A DNA stretch of 64,000 nucleotides from Pedobacter sp. PACM 27299 (GCF_001412655.1 NZ_CP012996.1:2542001-2606000), one strand, 5' to 3'; shown: positions 43,896 through 53,422, numbered from the stretch's first letter. Notes: generated by a model not told the origin, from the sequence alone. Translations and numbers: made by a program.

Positions 43896-44711
43896 ATGAA
43901 AAAGACAATTTTAATAACCGGAGCTTCTCGTGGGTTCGGAAAAATATGGGCAGAGGCCTTCTTAAAACGTGGCGATCAAGTAATTGCTACAGCCAGAAAT
44001 ATTGAATCGTTAAAAGGACTGGTCGAAACTTACGGCAGTTCAATGCTTGCTCTGGAGTTGGATGTCACCAACAGGGCACAAACTTTTGAGGTGATCGGTA
44101 AGGCGCATACTCATTTTGGAGGATTGGATGTGGTCATTAACAATGCCGGTTATGGTCTGTTTGGTACGATTGAAGAAGCCTCTGAACAGGAAGCTCGTGA
44201 GCAATTTGAAGTGAATGTTTTTGGCACCTTATGGCTAAGTCAGGCAGCAATACCGCTGATGAGAGCGCAGGGGACTGGGCATATTATTCAGGTATCCAGT
44301 GTTTTAGGAATTGCCTCAATCCCGAATCTAGGGCTATACAATGCTTCAAAATGGGCAGTTGAAGCATTAAGTGAAGCAATGGCGGCAGAGATAAAGCAAT
44401 TTGGAATTCATACCACTCTGGTAGAACCTATTGGTTATTCTACGGATTGGTCTGGCGCTTCGGCCGTACATAGCAAAACCATTGATGTTTACGATGGGCT
44501 GCGAGCTGCAGTGTATAAAGAAATGGAAAATATGCCATTTGGTCATCCAGATGCCACTGCTGACGCAATCTTAAAAGTTGTAGATGCAGAAGTACCACCG
44601 CTTCGTATTTTCTTCGGTAAGACCGCATTACCCTGGATAAATCAGGTTTATGCTGATCGCTTAGCCGGTTGGGAAGAATGGAGTGAAGTATCAGTGGCAG
44701 CACACGGATAA
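43896..44711 (+). CDS. classical short-chain dehydrogenase/reductase
   Basis: The 271-residue enzyme has TGASRGFG near residues 7-14, NNAGYG, catalytic Ser in IQVSSVLG, and Tyr-x-x-x-Lys in LYNASKWAVEALSEAM. The stretch TTLVEPIGYSTDW after the active site and the 271-residue length match the oxidoreductase subgroup common in soil bacteria. Substrate unknown. The AraC-type gene downstream on the same strand may regulate it. A weak hairpin TAAGAAAAA/TTTTTCTTA (44733-44741 and 44762-44770) lies between them. Confidence 0.92.
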   Translation: MKKTILITGASRGFGKIWAEAFLKRGDQVIATARNIESLKGLVETYGSSMLALELDVTNRAQTFEVIGKAHTHFGGLDVVINNAGYGLFGTIEEASEQEAREQFEVNVFGTLWLSQAAIPLMRAQGTGHIIQVSSVLGIASIPNLGLYNASKWAVEALSEAMAAEIKQFGIHTTLVEPIGYSTDWSGASAVHSKTIDVYDGLRAAVYKEMENMPFGHPDATADAILKVVDAEVPPLRIFFGKTALPWINQVYADRLAGWEEWSEVSVAAHG

Positions 44712-44788
44712 AAATACTTAAAGGCACCTTTATAAGAAAAATCTATGTCGTTTGACCTGGGTTTTTCTTATTTTGTAATTACAGAACT

Positions 44789-45685
44789 ATGAAACATTTT
44801 AAAACCATCAGTGAATTATATAGTTTAAATGGCTTTCCGCCACCGGAAAACCCTTTGCTTGGCTTAATTTTGTGCTCGCAGTTGAGTACCTGTTCACTTG
44901 CATACTCAGAGTTTACAAGCGATTTTTATATGATTGCACTCAAAAAGATGAAGTCAGGTACATTTCTTTATGGCAAAACAAAGTACGACCATGATAACGG
45001 CTCTCTATCATTTGTAAAGCCAAGGCAGATCATTAAGCTAGAAAATATTGAATTGGAAGAAGAAGGTTTCATCATTTACATTCATGAAGACTTTTTGCTG
45101 AATCAGCCTCTCCATACTGAAATCAAAAAATATGGCTATTTCGATTATGAAGTTAATGAAGCACTGCATTTGTCACCCAAAGAGGAGGAGATCATCTGGG
45201 ATTTGTTTTACAAAATACAATCAGAATACAACAATAATCAGGATGAATATACCAGGGACATTATGATTACTCATATAGACTCTATCCTGAAGTATGCACA
45301 GCGCTTTTATAAAAGACAATTTTTAAATCGTAATGTGTTTTCAGGAACTATTATTTCGAAGTTCAATGATACGTTGAAAGTCTATTTTGAAACTGGGAAC
45401 CTGGAAAAGAAGGGATTGCCAACTGTGAAATACATGGCCGATCAACTGAGTATCTCAGCCCGTTACTTAAGTGACTTACTTAAACAGGAAACGGGTAAAG
45501 CGGCTTTAGACCACATCCATCTTTTCTTAATTAATGAAGCGAAAAATATATTGATGAGTACAAATAATACCGTGGCACAAACTGCTTATCAGCTTGGCTT
45601 TGAAAATCCACCTTATTTTTCCAGGATGTTTAAGAAAGAAGTTGGCCTTACTCCAATTCAATACAGAGAACAGTTTTTGAATTAG
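44789..45685 (+). CDS. AraC family transcriptional regulator
   Basis: This 298-residue protein has an N-terminal ligand-sensing half (about 1-180) and a C-terminal AraC domain (about 200-298; MADQLSISARYLSDLLKQET, AYQLGFENPPYFSRMFKKEV, LTPIQYREQFLN). It is 77 bp downstream of the SDR gene. The tail-to-tail neighbour is another AraC-type gene with an 11-bp gap. Confidence 0.93.
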   Translation: MKHFKTISELYSLNGFPPPENPLLGLILCSQLSTCSLAYSEFTSDFYMIALKKMKSGTFLYGKTKYDHDNGSLSFVKPRQIIKLENIELEEEGFIIYIHEDFLLNQPLHTEIKKYGYFDYEVNEALHLSPKEEEIIWDLFYKIQSEYNNNQDEYTRDIMITHIDSILKYAQRFYKRQFLNRNVFSGTIISKFNDTLKVYFETGNLEKKGLPTVKYMADQLSISARYLSDLLKQETGKAALDHIHLFLINEAKNILMSTNNTVAQTAYQLGFENPPYFSRMFKKEVGLTPIQYREQFLN

Positions 45686-45695
45686 AAAATTAAAC

Positions 45696-46727
45696 TCATT
45701 TTAGGTAGGATTTTTGGTATTCTGCGGGCGTCATACCTGTTGTTTTTTTGAATGCAGTAAAGAAGGTCGATTTTGAGCTAAAGCCACTATCGTATCCTAA
45801 ACTCTCAATAGTATAGTTGTTTTCGGTTTCCAATAACTTTTTTGCTTTTTCAACTCTGTATTCTCTAATGAGATTGGAGAAAGATTTGCCAAGTATTTCA
45901 TTTAGATACTGAGACAATAAATGCTTTGATACTTTCAGTTCTTTTGCGGCTTCTTCCAGTGTAAAATTTGGATGGAGAAATAGTTCTTTTTCAACGATGA
46001 TGGATAGTTTTTGGCCAATGAGTTCCAGCGTTTTTTCGTCAATCTCTTTATTTTTGTATTTCTCTTTTTCTTGAAAGAAATTGATTCCATTACTAGCCCT
46101 GAAAATTAAAAGTAACACATTTACATACAAGATAAATGTAAATGACAGCGCTCCAGCGATGTAAGAGGTGTAAGCAGAGGTGGTATAGGCCAGCCAAATC
46201 AAGGTAACACCCAGATATATACTCAGTACCCATATATCTATTTTACGCAGGTTTTCTTTGCCTTTAATTTTTTGAATAACAGGATGAATACTTTTGAAGG
46301 ATAAAACAATGTAAATCATCCATTGCGCAGATATAGCCTTTATGATCCAGGTTGACCAAATTGTACGATGTTCAACATAAGGATAAAAAAAACCTAAAAT
46401 TGTGAGGATTGTCAGATAAGGGATCACATGTTTGGTCCAACTTGGTTTTTCGTCTTCTGAGTACGTTTTGAGGTATAAAAATAGAAATGGACCAATCAGA
46501 ACACAGGCCGAAAGTCCAATTTGAATAAAAATATTGGATAAATTAGGATTGAAATAAAAGAACACTGATTTTATAATTCTGATGCTTAGAACTAACAGCA
46601 GCAAGGATAAAAAGTAATTTGTGAAAATCTTCTTTTTAGCGTTTATGGCAAAATATATGGAAAGTAAGAGGCCATTAAAAGCACCCAAGGCACTAAAAAA
46701 GAAAAGAAACTGACCTGATTCTGTCAT
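45696..46727 (-). CDS. AraC-family regulator with membrane-embedded N-terminus
   Basis: The 343-residue protein has about seven membrane helices in the first 215 residues (FLFFFSALGAFNGLLLSIYF, NYFLSLLLLVLSIRII and so on), then a linker and a C-terminal AraC-type double HTH (about 245-343; LEEAAKELKVSKHLLSQYLN, LGYDSGFSSKSTFFTAFKKT, MTPAEYQKSYLK). This architecture is common in Bacteroidetes and suggests that a membrane signal is passed directly to DNA-binding activity. The target is unknown. Confidence 0.92.
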   Translation of the reverse strand: MTESGQFLFFFSALGAFNGLLLSIYFAINAKKKIFTNYFLSLLLLVLSIRIIKSVFFYFNPNLSNIFIQIGLSACVLIGPFLFLYLKTYSEDEKPSWTKHVIPYLTILTILGFFYPYVEHRTIWSTWIIKAISAQWMIYIVLSFKSIHPVIQKIKGKENLRKIDIWVLSIYLGVTLIWLAYTTSAYTSYIAGALSFTFILYVNVLLLIFRASNGINFFQEKEKYKNKEIDEKTLELIGQKLSIIVEKELFLHPNFTLEEAAKELKVSKHLLSQYLNEILGKSFSNLIREYRVEKAKKLLETENNYTIESLGYDSGFSSKSTFFTAFKKTTGMTPAEYQKSYLK

Positions 46728-47092
46728 TATTTGATAAAGTTAATTGGTGGTATATATATGTCGCAGATAAACACTGCCTAATGCAACAAAAAATGTCCTT
46801 GAAGGTAGTTATTTTTACAAAAAAATAGAGGATGTATGATTGCTATAGTATTTGTATGCTAATAAGCCATTATTCAAAAAGATGCAACTGTTTAAAAACG
46901 TTATTTTATTGATTAACACTATTATGAACTAATTAAAGTAAATTCTGTAGTTTTGGGAGATGAAATTGTTTTCATGTAAATAATTTTCAATTTTTTTAAA
47001 AACATGTCAGTGAAAATAAATGCCGACTATCGCCAATATGTAAAAACTTGTACGTCATTTTAGGGTGACAGTATAACAGCAAACGATAAAAT
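46728..47092. other. intergenic region without recognised feature
   Basis: This 365-bp A/T-rich stretch lies between the divergent AraC-type and membrane-protein genes. I see no conserved gene, repeat or strong promoter motif in it. Confidence 0.5.
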
Positions 47093-47710
47093 ATGACGGT
47101 AAAGAAAATACATTACGTTTCGGGCCTGACGATAACAATTTTTATAGGATTACATTTATTCAATCACTTTTGCAGCATTTTTGGTGCAGATAAACACATC
47201 GAAATAATGAATGCCTTGCGGCATTTTTATCGTAATATTTTTATCGAAGCAATTCTGCTCATTGCGGTGTTTATTCAAATTGTTTCAGGACTAAAACTTT
47301 TCAGGACAAGTAGGGAAGCAGCCATCACCTGGTTTGAAAAGCTTCATATCTGGACGGGCCTTTATTTAGCAATTTTCTTTATAATTCATTTGAGTGCTGT
47401 TTTTAGTGGACGATATTTTTTGCACCTCGATACTAATTTTTATTTCGGTGTTGCAGGACTTAATTCATTTCCAACTAACTTGTTTTTTATTCCATATTAC
47501 GGACTTGCAATTTTTTCTTTTTTTGGACACATTGCTTCCGTTCATAGTAAGAAAATGCAAAAACAAATTTTTGGCTTGACGCCAAATATACAAGCAGCCA
47601 TCATCTTGACTTTTGGCATTCTTTTGACACTGACAATATTCTTTGGGTTGACAAATCATTTCCATGGAGTTACAATACCTAAAAAATACAATATACTCAT
47701 CGGAAAATGA
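47093..47710 (+). CDS. five-helix membrane protein, cytochrome b-like
   Basis: This 205-residue protein has five predicted membrane helices: about 6-27 (SGLTITIFIGLHLFNHF), 52-72, 85-107 (KLHIWTGLYLAIFFIIHLSA), 133-153 and 170-188. Histidines sit in helix 1 (GLHLFNH), helix 3 (LHIW, IIHL) and helix 4 (FFGHIASVH), the arrangement expected for haem b ligation in succinate dehydrogenase/fumarate reductase-type cytochrome b subunits. No flavoprotein or iron-sulphur partner is near. The haem assignment is inference. It lies just outside the island boundary. Confidence 0.6.
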   Translation: MTVKKIHYVSGLTITIFIGLHLFNHFCSIFGADKHIEIMNALRHFYRNIFIEAILLIAVFIQIVSGLKLFRTSREAAITWFEKLHIWTGLYLAIFFIIHLSAVFSGRYFLHLDTNFYFGVAGLNSFPTNLFFIPYYGLAIFSFFGHIASVHSKKMQKQIFGLTPNIQAAIILTFGILLTLTIFFGLTNHFHGVTIPKKYNILIGK

Positions 47711-47866
47711 AAGCCAAAGCAGGACAACGTATTAGCAAAAGACAGACAGAAGTTTTAAGTTGAGCTTTTTGCAGCCACAGATCCTATTCCTTTTTTTAAA
47801 CAGAATCAATGCAGTTCTTGGTTAGGACCTAAATGCAATAATCCTCAATTTTCATTGAGACTTTCC

Positions 47867-47957
47867 TGATCCCGCTGGGATTCTCAGCTAGTGCGAAAAT
47901 CAGCGTTTATTCATTATCCGTAAGCTTTTGAAATTGGTACTAACCGAATCGCTTACC
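47867..47957. other. att site copy A: tRNA-Lys 3'-end fragment plus arm-like motif
   Basis: TGATCCCGCTGGGATTC at 47867-47883 is identical to the 3' end of the tRNA-Lys gene at 63338-63354, as read on the plus strand. A small hairpin CTCAAT/ATTGAG (47844-47859) lies just before it. At 47939-47957, ACTAACCGAATCGCTTACC resembles (three differences) the motif found beside att copy B and beside the integrase. The rest of the gap 47711-48193 holds no convincing gene. I read it as the outer boundary of the oldest insertion at this tRNA. Confidence 0.75.
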
Positions 47958-48193
47958 TCTTATTTTGTACGTTTTAGCTGCAAAGGATATGGGGTTGAAA
48001 TACGTAATATCTTTCAGGAAATTCATATATTTACATTTGAATCTAATTAAGACTATCGAAGTACTACAGCGTACAAAGTAGAAAAACTTAAGAATCTTCA
48101 TTCAGAAAAAGAATCATTTTATGAGTGTGATTGAAGGCACAAGAAATCAAATACATAATGATTGCCGCATATATTTTACTAAATGGTATGGTG

Positions 48194-48397
48194 ATGAATA
48201 AGACAAAAGACAGGATACGAATTTTCAACTCATTTGAAGAAGCTAAAGCAACTGAAATTCAGAATATCATCAAGCAATCACCTATTGATCGTTTAAGGCA
48301 TACTGTTGAGCTTATTTTACGTGTATATCAAGTAAGTAGAGAAGACCTAAAGAGTCGAACTGCAACAGGTAAAATTAGAATAATCAAAGCCGGATGA
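48194..48397 (+). CDS. small partner protein of a nucleotidyltransferase (candidate antitoxin)
   Basis: I prefer the ATG at 48194, giving 67 residues (MNKTKDRIRIFNSFEEAKAT start), over a TTG at 48131 or an ATG at 48158 that would add hydrophobic residues. The sequence is helical and charged (IIKQSPIDRLRHTVELILRV), with no domain I can name beyond a resemblance to small proteins that precede MNT-type nucleotidyltransferases. Its last 4 bp overlap the next start (ATGA), so the two are translated together. It may be the antidote or adaptor of a toxin-antitoxin-like pair; that is inference. Confidence 0.65.
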   Translation: MNKTKDRIRIFNSFEEAKATEIQNIIKQSPIDRLRHTVELILRVYQVSREDLKSRTATGKIRIIKAG

Positions 48398-48873
48398 ACC
48401 TTTTTATTGAAAAACATCAAGGCTTACTAAAGGAGCTTTTATTAAACAAAGTTGATTTTATTGTAATTGGTGGCTATTCTGTAATATTTCATGGCTACGC
48501 AAGAAGTACTGGCGACGTGGATTTATGGTTAAGACCAGATAATGTAAATAAGTTGAAATTGTTAGATGTTCTAAAACAAATGAACTTTGATGAAGAAGAC
48601 ATACTACATATTGCCGAACTTGATTTTAAAAAACATATTGTCTTTTCAATGTGGGATGAACCGGAAAAAGTAGATTTCCTGACTAGAATTAGCATGATTG
48701 AGTTTGAGCAGGCCGATCAGAGAAAAATTATTGCAGATATTGATGGTGTAAAAATTCCGTTTCTTCACCTTAATGACCTAGTATTGTCGAAATTTAACAC
48801 TGGTAGATTAAAGGATAAAGCGGATATAGAAGAATTGCAAAAAATACAAAAAGAAAAAGGGAGTATTACATAA
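48394..48873 (+). CDS. nucleotidyltransferase (DUF6036/AbiEii-like)
   Basis: The 159-residue protein has the nucleotidyltransferase signature GGYSVIFHGYARSTGDVDLW (about 29-48), with GG-x(n)-D-V-D as the metal-binding aspartates, plus a late DLVLSKFNTGRLKDKADIEE, in which a lysine and acidic residues are conserved in the family. It is much shorter than full AbiEii toxins and matches the stand-alone DUF6036 type. Such enzymes modify tRNA or proteins with nucleotides in several toxin-antitoxin systems. It overlaps its small partner by 4 bp. The base composition is A/T-rich, as in the other island cargo. Confidence 0.82.
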   Translation: MNLFIEKHQGLLKELLLNKVDFIVIGGYSVIFHGYARSTGDVDLWLRPDNVNKLKLLDVLKQMNFDEEDILHIAELDFKKHIVFSMWDEPEKVDFLTRISMIEFEQADQRKIIADIDGVKIPFLHLNDLVLSKFNTGRLKDKADIEELQKIQKEKGSIT

Positions 48874-48931
48874 GCATTAACCTCATAATCATTCCATGTT
48901 CAGCAAATAACTCCTTTGTTATGGATGGGAT

Positions 48932-49129
48932 TTGATTTATAAAATTGCAAGAAACTCATTTACAGGTTGTTTTCTTGGTGATACGCCTCAAAGGACTAAA
49001 GCGGTAATCATCGATGAAAAGAATTTCTTGGGAAATCAACCCGTAAAACCTAGGTTCTCTTATTCTTATTGTTTTACAATTAATGGTGAGAAATATGATT
49101 TGATCCATTACCTACTCCTAGAACTTTAA
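48932..49129 (+). pseudogene. truncated small hypothetical gene
   Basis: An open frame from a TTG at 48932 encodes 65 residues (FTGCFLGDTPQRTKAVIIDE, then NQPVKPRFSYSYCFTINGEK). The motif S-Y-x-Y-x-F-x-x-NG-x-x-Y resembles Bacteroidetes small membrane-anchored proteins, but the N-terminal anchor is missing and the C-terminus ends in an unrelated-looking DLIHYLLLEL next to the att site. It is probably a gene fragment. Weak call. Confidence 0.3.
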
Positions 49130-49149
49130 TTGAAGTAGGTTTAAAACAC

Positions 49150-49270
49150 AAAATCCTCAGATTTCTCTGAGGATTTTCGTGATCCCGCTGGGATCAGAAC
49201 CTAGCCCTGAAATCAACGGTTAAATAGTATCTAGTGTGGTTTTTAAATTCGACTCACCGAATCACTCACC
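49150..49270. other. att site copy B: hairpin, tRNA-Lys 3'-end fragment and arm-like motif
   Basis: A terminator-type hairpin AAAATCCTCAG/CTGAGGATTTT (49150-49160 and 49167-49177) precedes GTGATCCCGCTGGGAT (49179-49194), which equals the 3' end of tRNA-Lys plus one flanking base. At 49252-49270, ACTCACCGAATCACTCACC follows; 18 of these bases recur exactly at 63217-63234 beside the integrase. This is the distal end of the 14-kb element. The remaining gap to 49410 holds no gene. Confidence 0.85.
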
Positions 49271-49410
49271 ACTTTTTTTATACGTTTTAACTGCAATTAT
49301 TATCTAATAAATATACAAATAAAATTTCCTTTTTAAAAATAGGTTTCAATTCTCGTTTACCTTTGTTCTTAGCTATTTAAATGCATGAGGATACTTGGGA
49401 ATAATGCGTT

Positions 49411-51003
49411 TTAAGGTAAAGTAACGAAAGTCAATTGACATTCATACCCCATTAGCTCTAGATTGTTTTCAACTACATCCCTGAAAGAAACTTTGCTGAA
49501 AAATGGAATATCTTTTTTCTGTGTTTTTCCTAGTACGATTGCAAATGTCACTTTGCAATCTGAAGGTATATATGGCTCAGGAATCACATTCGGATTACAA
49601 CCGTGGGTATTAAGATGTTTTCTGAACTCTATACGACTACTTATATCCTGTTTTAATAATTGTCCGCTAAAAGACCCCTGTCGAAAGAGATGGCTTAAGG
49701 ACGGAGAAGTTTTGCCCATCTTTACGTGTATGAATGTTTTTGTTTTACTGTCGAAAACATCACACGCTTCATTTTTATCCTTACCTATACTAAATGGCTT
49801 TGATTTTGAATTACCAAGGTCGAATAAATATCTGTCATTATTGGCATCACTAATTTCTTCGTTATATACACTTTCCTTTATTTTGCTCTTTGAAGGAGTT
49901 GGAAAATCATGCGGATCTAAAACCCTTTGTTTATAGAATTCGTTAACCACATTAAAAAAGGAAGGAGCTACTGCATACCAGTTACCTTCGGAAAGAATAT
50001 ACTTAATATTATTAAATTCAGTTTCCCAAGATAAACAACGCTGCAATGGCCAATCAAGTTCTTTCGAATGAGCATCACTCACTAGATTGACCTTAAACTT
50101 GTCGATATTTTCTAATGACATTTCCTTGATGGAAGTTCCCACGCTTTTCTTCCAATCTGCCATATCAGGCATTTCAAATGCGTTTTTTTTATTCAGCCGA
50201 GTTCCATCACCTGTAGAAAAGATAAAACCGTTAAATTCAAAAATGGCTTCATAATATACTGGAGGAGAAAAAAACATATCCTCAAATTTACCAGCTTTGA
50301 GTGTTTTAGCTAATAGTTTGGTAAGATGATCAATTAACGATCTATCTCGAACCATGGCTATATTGTCTATCCAAGGGTAATCTAGTTTGTAGTTTTTTGA
50401 ATTATAATAGGTTAAGACTTTTTTACATAGAGATTTGAGTTTAAGGAATCCCTCTACACTCTTAGTGACTCTTAAGCTATCCTTTCCTTCCAATGCTTCA
50501 CCAAGTTCATGGCCTTTAGGGAGTTTTCCAACTATTCCACGTAAAATATCTTTCTGCTTATTTATACCGAAATCTTCTGGGCTTGAACCTATTACAGCCT
50601 GTTTTTTTGTTTTTTGAGAATTCGTCTCTGGTGTTGTGGTGTCAATTTGTCTTATTTCTGATTTTGGGATGCAGTTAATAGCGGTTTTAAGCCCAAAATT
50701 ATAATCCGTTTTTGTTAAATCTATCATATGCAGTCCCATGCCTAAGGGGATTGCTAAAAGCCGGTTATCAATCTTCAATACCAATACGGCATACGAAGAC
50801 GAGTTTTTAAAAGCTTTTGTGCTAATTTCAAAGTTTTCGGCTAGATAATCAGCCCAATCAGGAGTTGTACTCTTACTAGCTTTGTAAAAAAGTGTTATCC
50901 CGTCTTTTTCTTCTGAAATTAATCGGTATTCTTTCTTGAAAATCTGTTTTGGTTCTATTACATTTTCCTTGATAAGGTAAATAGTAGGTTTGATCGCTGC
51001 CAT
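49411..51003 (-). CDS. TIGR04141/DUF6119 family sporadically distributed protein
   Basis: The 530-residue cytoplasmic protein matches the TIGR04141 (DUF6119) family: opening KPTIYLIKENVIEPKQIFKK, the block SSYAVLVLKIDNRLLAIPLG, the central KGHELGEALEGKDSLRVTKS, and the C-terminal DVFDSKTKTFIHVKMGKTSP with HLFRQGSFSGQLLKQD. The last block, with D-x(n)-HVKxG, resembles a nuclease-like core, but no residue is proven. Members occur sporadically on mobile islands and near defence genes. Its start is 268 bp from the divergent helicase gene. Its role is unknown; island cargo of possible defence function. Confidence 0.8.
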   Translation of the reverse strand: MAAIKPTIYLIKENVIEPKQIFKKEYRLISEEKDGITLFYKASKSTTPDWADYLAENFEISTKAFKNSSSYAVLVLKIDNRLLAIPLGMGLHMIDLTKTDYNFGLKTAINCIPKSEIRQIDTTTPETNSQKTKKQAVIGSSPEDFGINKQKDILRGIVGKLPKGHELGEALEGKDSLRVTKSVEGFLKLKSLCKKVLTYYNSKNYKLDYPWIDNIAMVRDRSLIDHLTKLLAKTLKAGKFEDMFFSPPVYYEAIFEFNGFIFSTGDGTRLNKKNAFEMPDMADWKKSVGTSIKEMSLENIDKFKVNLVSDAHSKELDWPLQRCLSWETEFNNIKYILSEGNWYAVAPSFFNVVNEFYKQRVLDPHDFPTPSKSKIKESVYNEEISDANNDRYLFDLGNSKSKPFSIGKDKNEACDVFDSKTKTFIHVKMGKTSPSLSHLFRQGSFSGQLLKQDISSRIEFRKHLNTHGCNPNVIPEPYIPSDCKVTFAIVLGKTQKKDIPFFSKVSFRDVVENNLELMGYECQLTFVTLP

Positions 51004-51271
51004 ACTAATACAATTTTTTTTGCAATGTGTTTTTTGATCGGTATATGTAAGGGCAGCTGTTGAGTAACAGGTTGCAATAAAATGAATATCCTTTAAAAGT
51101 ATTCTTCTGAACCGGATAGGTTTTTGTTTTTTTGTATGTCATATGAGAGCTTTCCTATTTTTAGGATTACTGGAAGGTAATGATAATTACTTTCATACCA
51201 CAAAAAAATGAACTTCTAAAACGCTAATCGTATATTCACGAACTTTATTGTACCTTTTTTATCACTCCCAT

Positions 51272-53422
51272 ATGCTTGAAAGAAATATTAATGAAACATT
51301 ACTAAATAATGAGCCAAGTTCTAAAGCTTTGGTTCAAATGCTTCTAAATATAGATGAGAAGAAAACCTTAGGTCCAACGGCGTTGTATCATCATTTCCCT
51401 TTATATCCTGATAATCTTTCAGACAAATTAATTACTGCGAATATTTTATTTTGTAGTCAGAAATTTGGAATTGTAATTTTTAAAAGTATTGATTATTCAA
51501 ATAGAACGGAATTAAATATTTCTGAAATTGTTGATGAGTTAGATCAAATTGACAGATTGATATATGCGAAAATTATAAAAGATGCACCTGATCTCAGGAA
51601 AGGAAGACGTGAACTAAAGCTAAATATTACAACAATTGTTTATTTAAATAATTTCAACAAAGATGAAGATGAGGTTATTGAATTTGGTGATTTTTTAACT
51701 GTAACATCTGAAATTGAATTGGATTCCTTTATTAGATTCTATAAATCTCCTTTAACAGATGCAGAATACAAAGATTTAAAGGCAACAATTGAAGGTTCTA
51801 AGGCAATACCGAGACCAGCGGAAAGAAAAACGAGTACAAATTCTAAAAAAGATAGAGGTTATATCCTCACTTTAATTGAAAATGAGATATGTAGTTTTGA
51901 TCTAGAGCAAAAACGTGCTGCACTATTAACAATTGACGGTGCGCAAAGGATAAGAGGGTTAGCAGGATCAGGAAAAACAATCATCTTGGCGATGAAGGCT
52001 GCATTATTACATCTTCAAAACGATCAAGCGGATATTTTATATACATATTACACAAAAACGCTTCATGACATAGTTAAGCGCCTTATAACTAGGTTTTATA
52101 GGCAATTTGCGGAAAAAGATCCTAATTGGGATAGAATTCATATTATGCATGCTTGGGGAGGCAAGGGTTTAGAGGGCGTTTATTACAATGCCTGTAATGC
52201 TAACTATATATCACCAATAAATTATACTGATGCTAAATCCTCAAGTCAAAAAGATCCTTTTGAGTACGTTTGTGAACAGCTTAATGAAGAAATCTTAATT
52301 CCATTTTATGATTATGCATTGCTAGATGAGGCGCAAGATTTTCCAGTCACATTTTATCGTCTTTGTAGGCAGTTAACGAAGAACAATAGAGTCGTCTGGG
52401 CATATGACGACTTTCAAAACATCTTGCAAGTTAATCTTCAGAGTGAAAAAGAAACATTTGGAAAAGATGAGAATGGGGACTGGCATATAGACTTTGATAA
52501 AAAGGATGACGAGTTACAAGATATAATTCTTCATCAATGTTATAGAAATCCAAGAAAAATACTAGTTACAGCATTCGCATTGGGGCTTGGGATTTATAAT
52601 CAAGATGAGAATAATAGGGTTCAAATAATTCAAAGACTGGAAAGTAATGCACATTGGAGTAGTTTGGGTTTTGAAATAGAAGAAGGTGATTCTAATGTTG
52701 GATCAAAAATGGTAATTAATAGACCATTGGAGAATAGCCCTTTACTGAAGAATGAACTTTTGGATGATGAAGATGAAATAATTAAGATATTATCATTTTC
52801 TTCCAGTGATGAAGAATGTAATAAAGTTTGTGAATTAATATTACAGGATATCGAGAGTGGATTAAACCCTGAAGATATCTCGGTGATATGTTTAGATAAT
52901 CTTTACGCAAAAAGATATTTTTCTGACATTTCACGTTGTTTAACCGAGAATGGCTTAAAAGTTTTTAATCTATTGACCGCTCCAAATGATAATACGATTT
53001 ATAAAATAAAGGGGCACATTACTCTATCTACAATATTTAGAGCAAAGGGGAATGAAGGCGGTAGTGTTTATGCATTAGGTATAGATACGGTGTTTTCACC
53101 AACTAAAAAAAATGATATTACTGAAAGAAATAAGCTTTTTACAGTTATTACAAGAGCACAGGGATGGATAACCCTCACAGGTACGGGTAATCTAGATCAG
53201 TGTTTAAAAGAATTTGACCTGCTTAAGAAAAACAATTTCAAGTTGATTTTTATACAACCTAGTGAGGAGGAGGTAAATACTATAAGACAGGATATAAATA
53301 AGAATCAATTCAACTTGAATAAGTTGGATAAAATGGCAGAAGAGCTAGCTAAAAATATGGGCGTTACTAAAGAAGAACTTTTAGGGACTTTTATGAACGA
53401 TAAAAAAGCGAAAGGAAGATAA
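51272..53422 (+). CDS. SF1 (UvrD/Rep-like) helicase with unusual N-terminal domain
   Basis: The ATG at 51272 is chosen; the frame upstream offers only a TTG. About 716 residues. The N-terminal 200 residues (ANILFCSQKFGIVIFKSIDY, GRRELKLNITTIVYLNNF) may be a degenerate NERD/PD-(D/E)xK-like nuclease domain. The helicase core has Walker A GLAGSGKT (229-236), Walker B DEAQD (352-356), HQCYRNPRKILVTAFALG (motif IV region), TIFRAKGNEGGSVYALGID (motif V) and FTVITRAQGWITLTG (motif VI). It shares its last base with the start of the DUF2290 gene, so translation is coupled. A DNA-unwinding or translocating motor for a two-gene island system is the likely role. Very A/T-rich. Confidence 0.88.
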   Translation: MLERNINETLLNNEPSSKALVQMLLNIDEKKTLGPTALYHHFPLYPDNLSDKLITANILFCSQKFGIVIFKSIDYSNRTELNISEIVDELDQIDRLIYAKIIKDAPDLRKGRRELKLNITTIVYLNNFNKDEDEVIEFGDFLTVTSEIELDSFIRFYKSPLTDAEYKDLKATIEGSKAIPRPAERKTSTNSKKDRGYILTLIENEICSFDLEQKRAALLTIDGAQRIRGLAGSGKTIILAMKAALLHLQNDQADILYTYYTKTLHDIVKRLITRFYRQFAEKDPNWDRIHIMHAWGGKGLEGVYYNACNANYISPINYTDAKSSSQKDPFEYVCEQLNEEILIPFYDYALLDEAQDFPVTFYRLCRQLTKNNRVVWAYDDFQNILQVNLQSEKETFGKDENGDWHIDFDKKDDELQDIILHQCYRNPRKILVTAFALGLGIYNQDENNRVQIIQRLESNAHWSSLGFEIEEGDSNVGSKMVINRPLENSPLLKNELLDDEDEIIKILSFSSSDEECNKVCELILQDIESGLNPEDISVICLDNLYAKRYFSDISRCLTENGLKVFNLLTAPNDNTIYKIKGHITLSTIFRAKGNEGGSVYALGIDTVFSPTKKNDITERNKLFTVITRAQGWITLTGTGNLDQCLKEFDLLKKNNFKLIFIQPSEEEVNTIRQDINKNQFNLNKLDKMAEELAKNMGVTKEELLGTFMNDKKAKGR

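Larger units (their letters stand above)
47867..49194. mobile_element. remnant of an older island between att copies A and B
   Basis: A 1.3-kb segment is bracketed by two tRNA-Lys 3'-end fragments (47867 and 49179). It keeps a two-gene nucleotidyltransferase module and a truncated small gene but no integrase. This fits a decayed element that was pushed away from the tRNA by a later insertion using the same att site. A single element that gained an internal att copy cannot be excluded. Confidence 0.6.

Noticed and set aside
47867..47883. Second tRNA-Lys gene at att copy A, and likewise at copy B (49179)
   Set aside because: Only the last 15-17 bases match the tRNA; no anticodon arm or D arm follows.
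49463..49936. 157-codon plus-strand open frame opposite the DUF6119 gene
   Set aside because: It is antisense to a gene with a recognisable family, and its translation (serine/leucine-rich, low complexity) is typical of a shadow frame.
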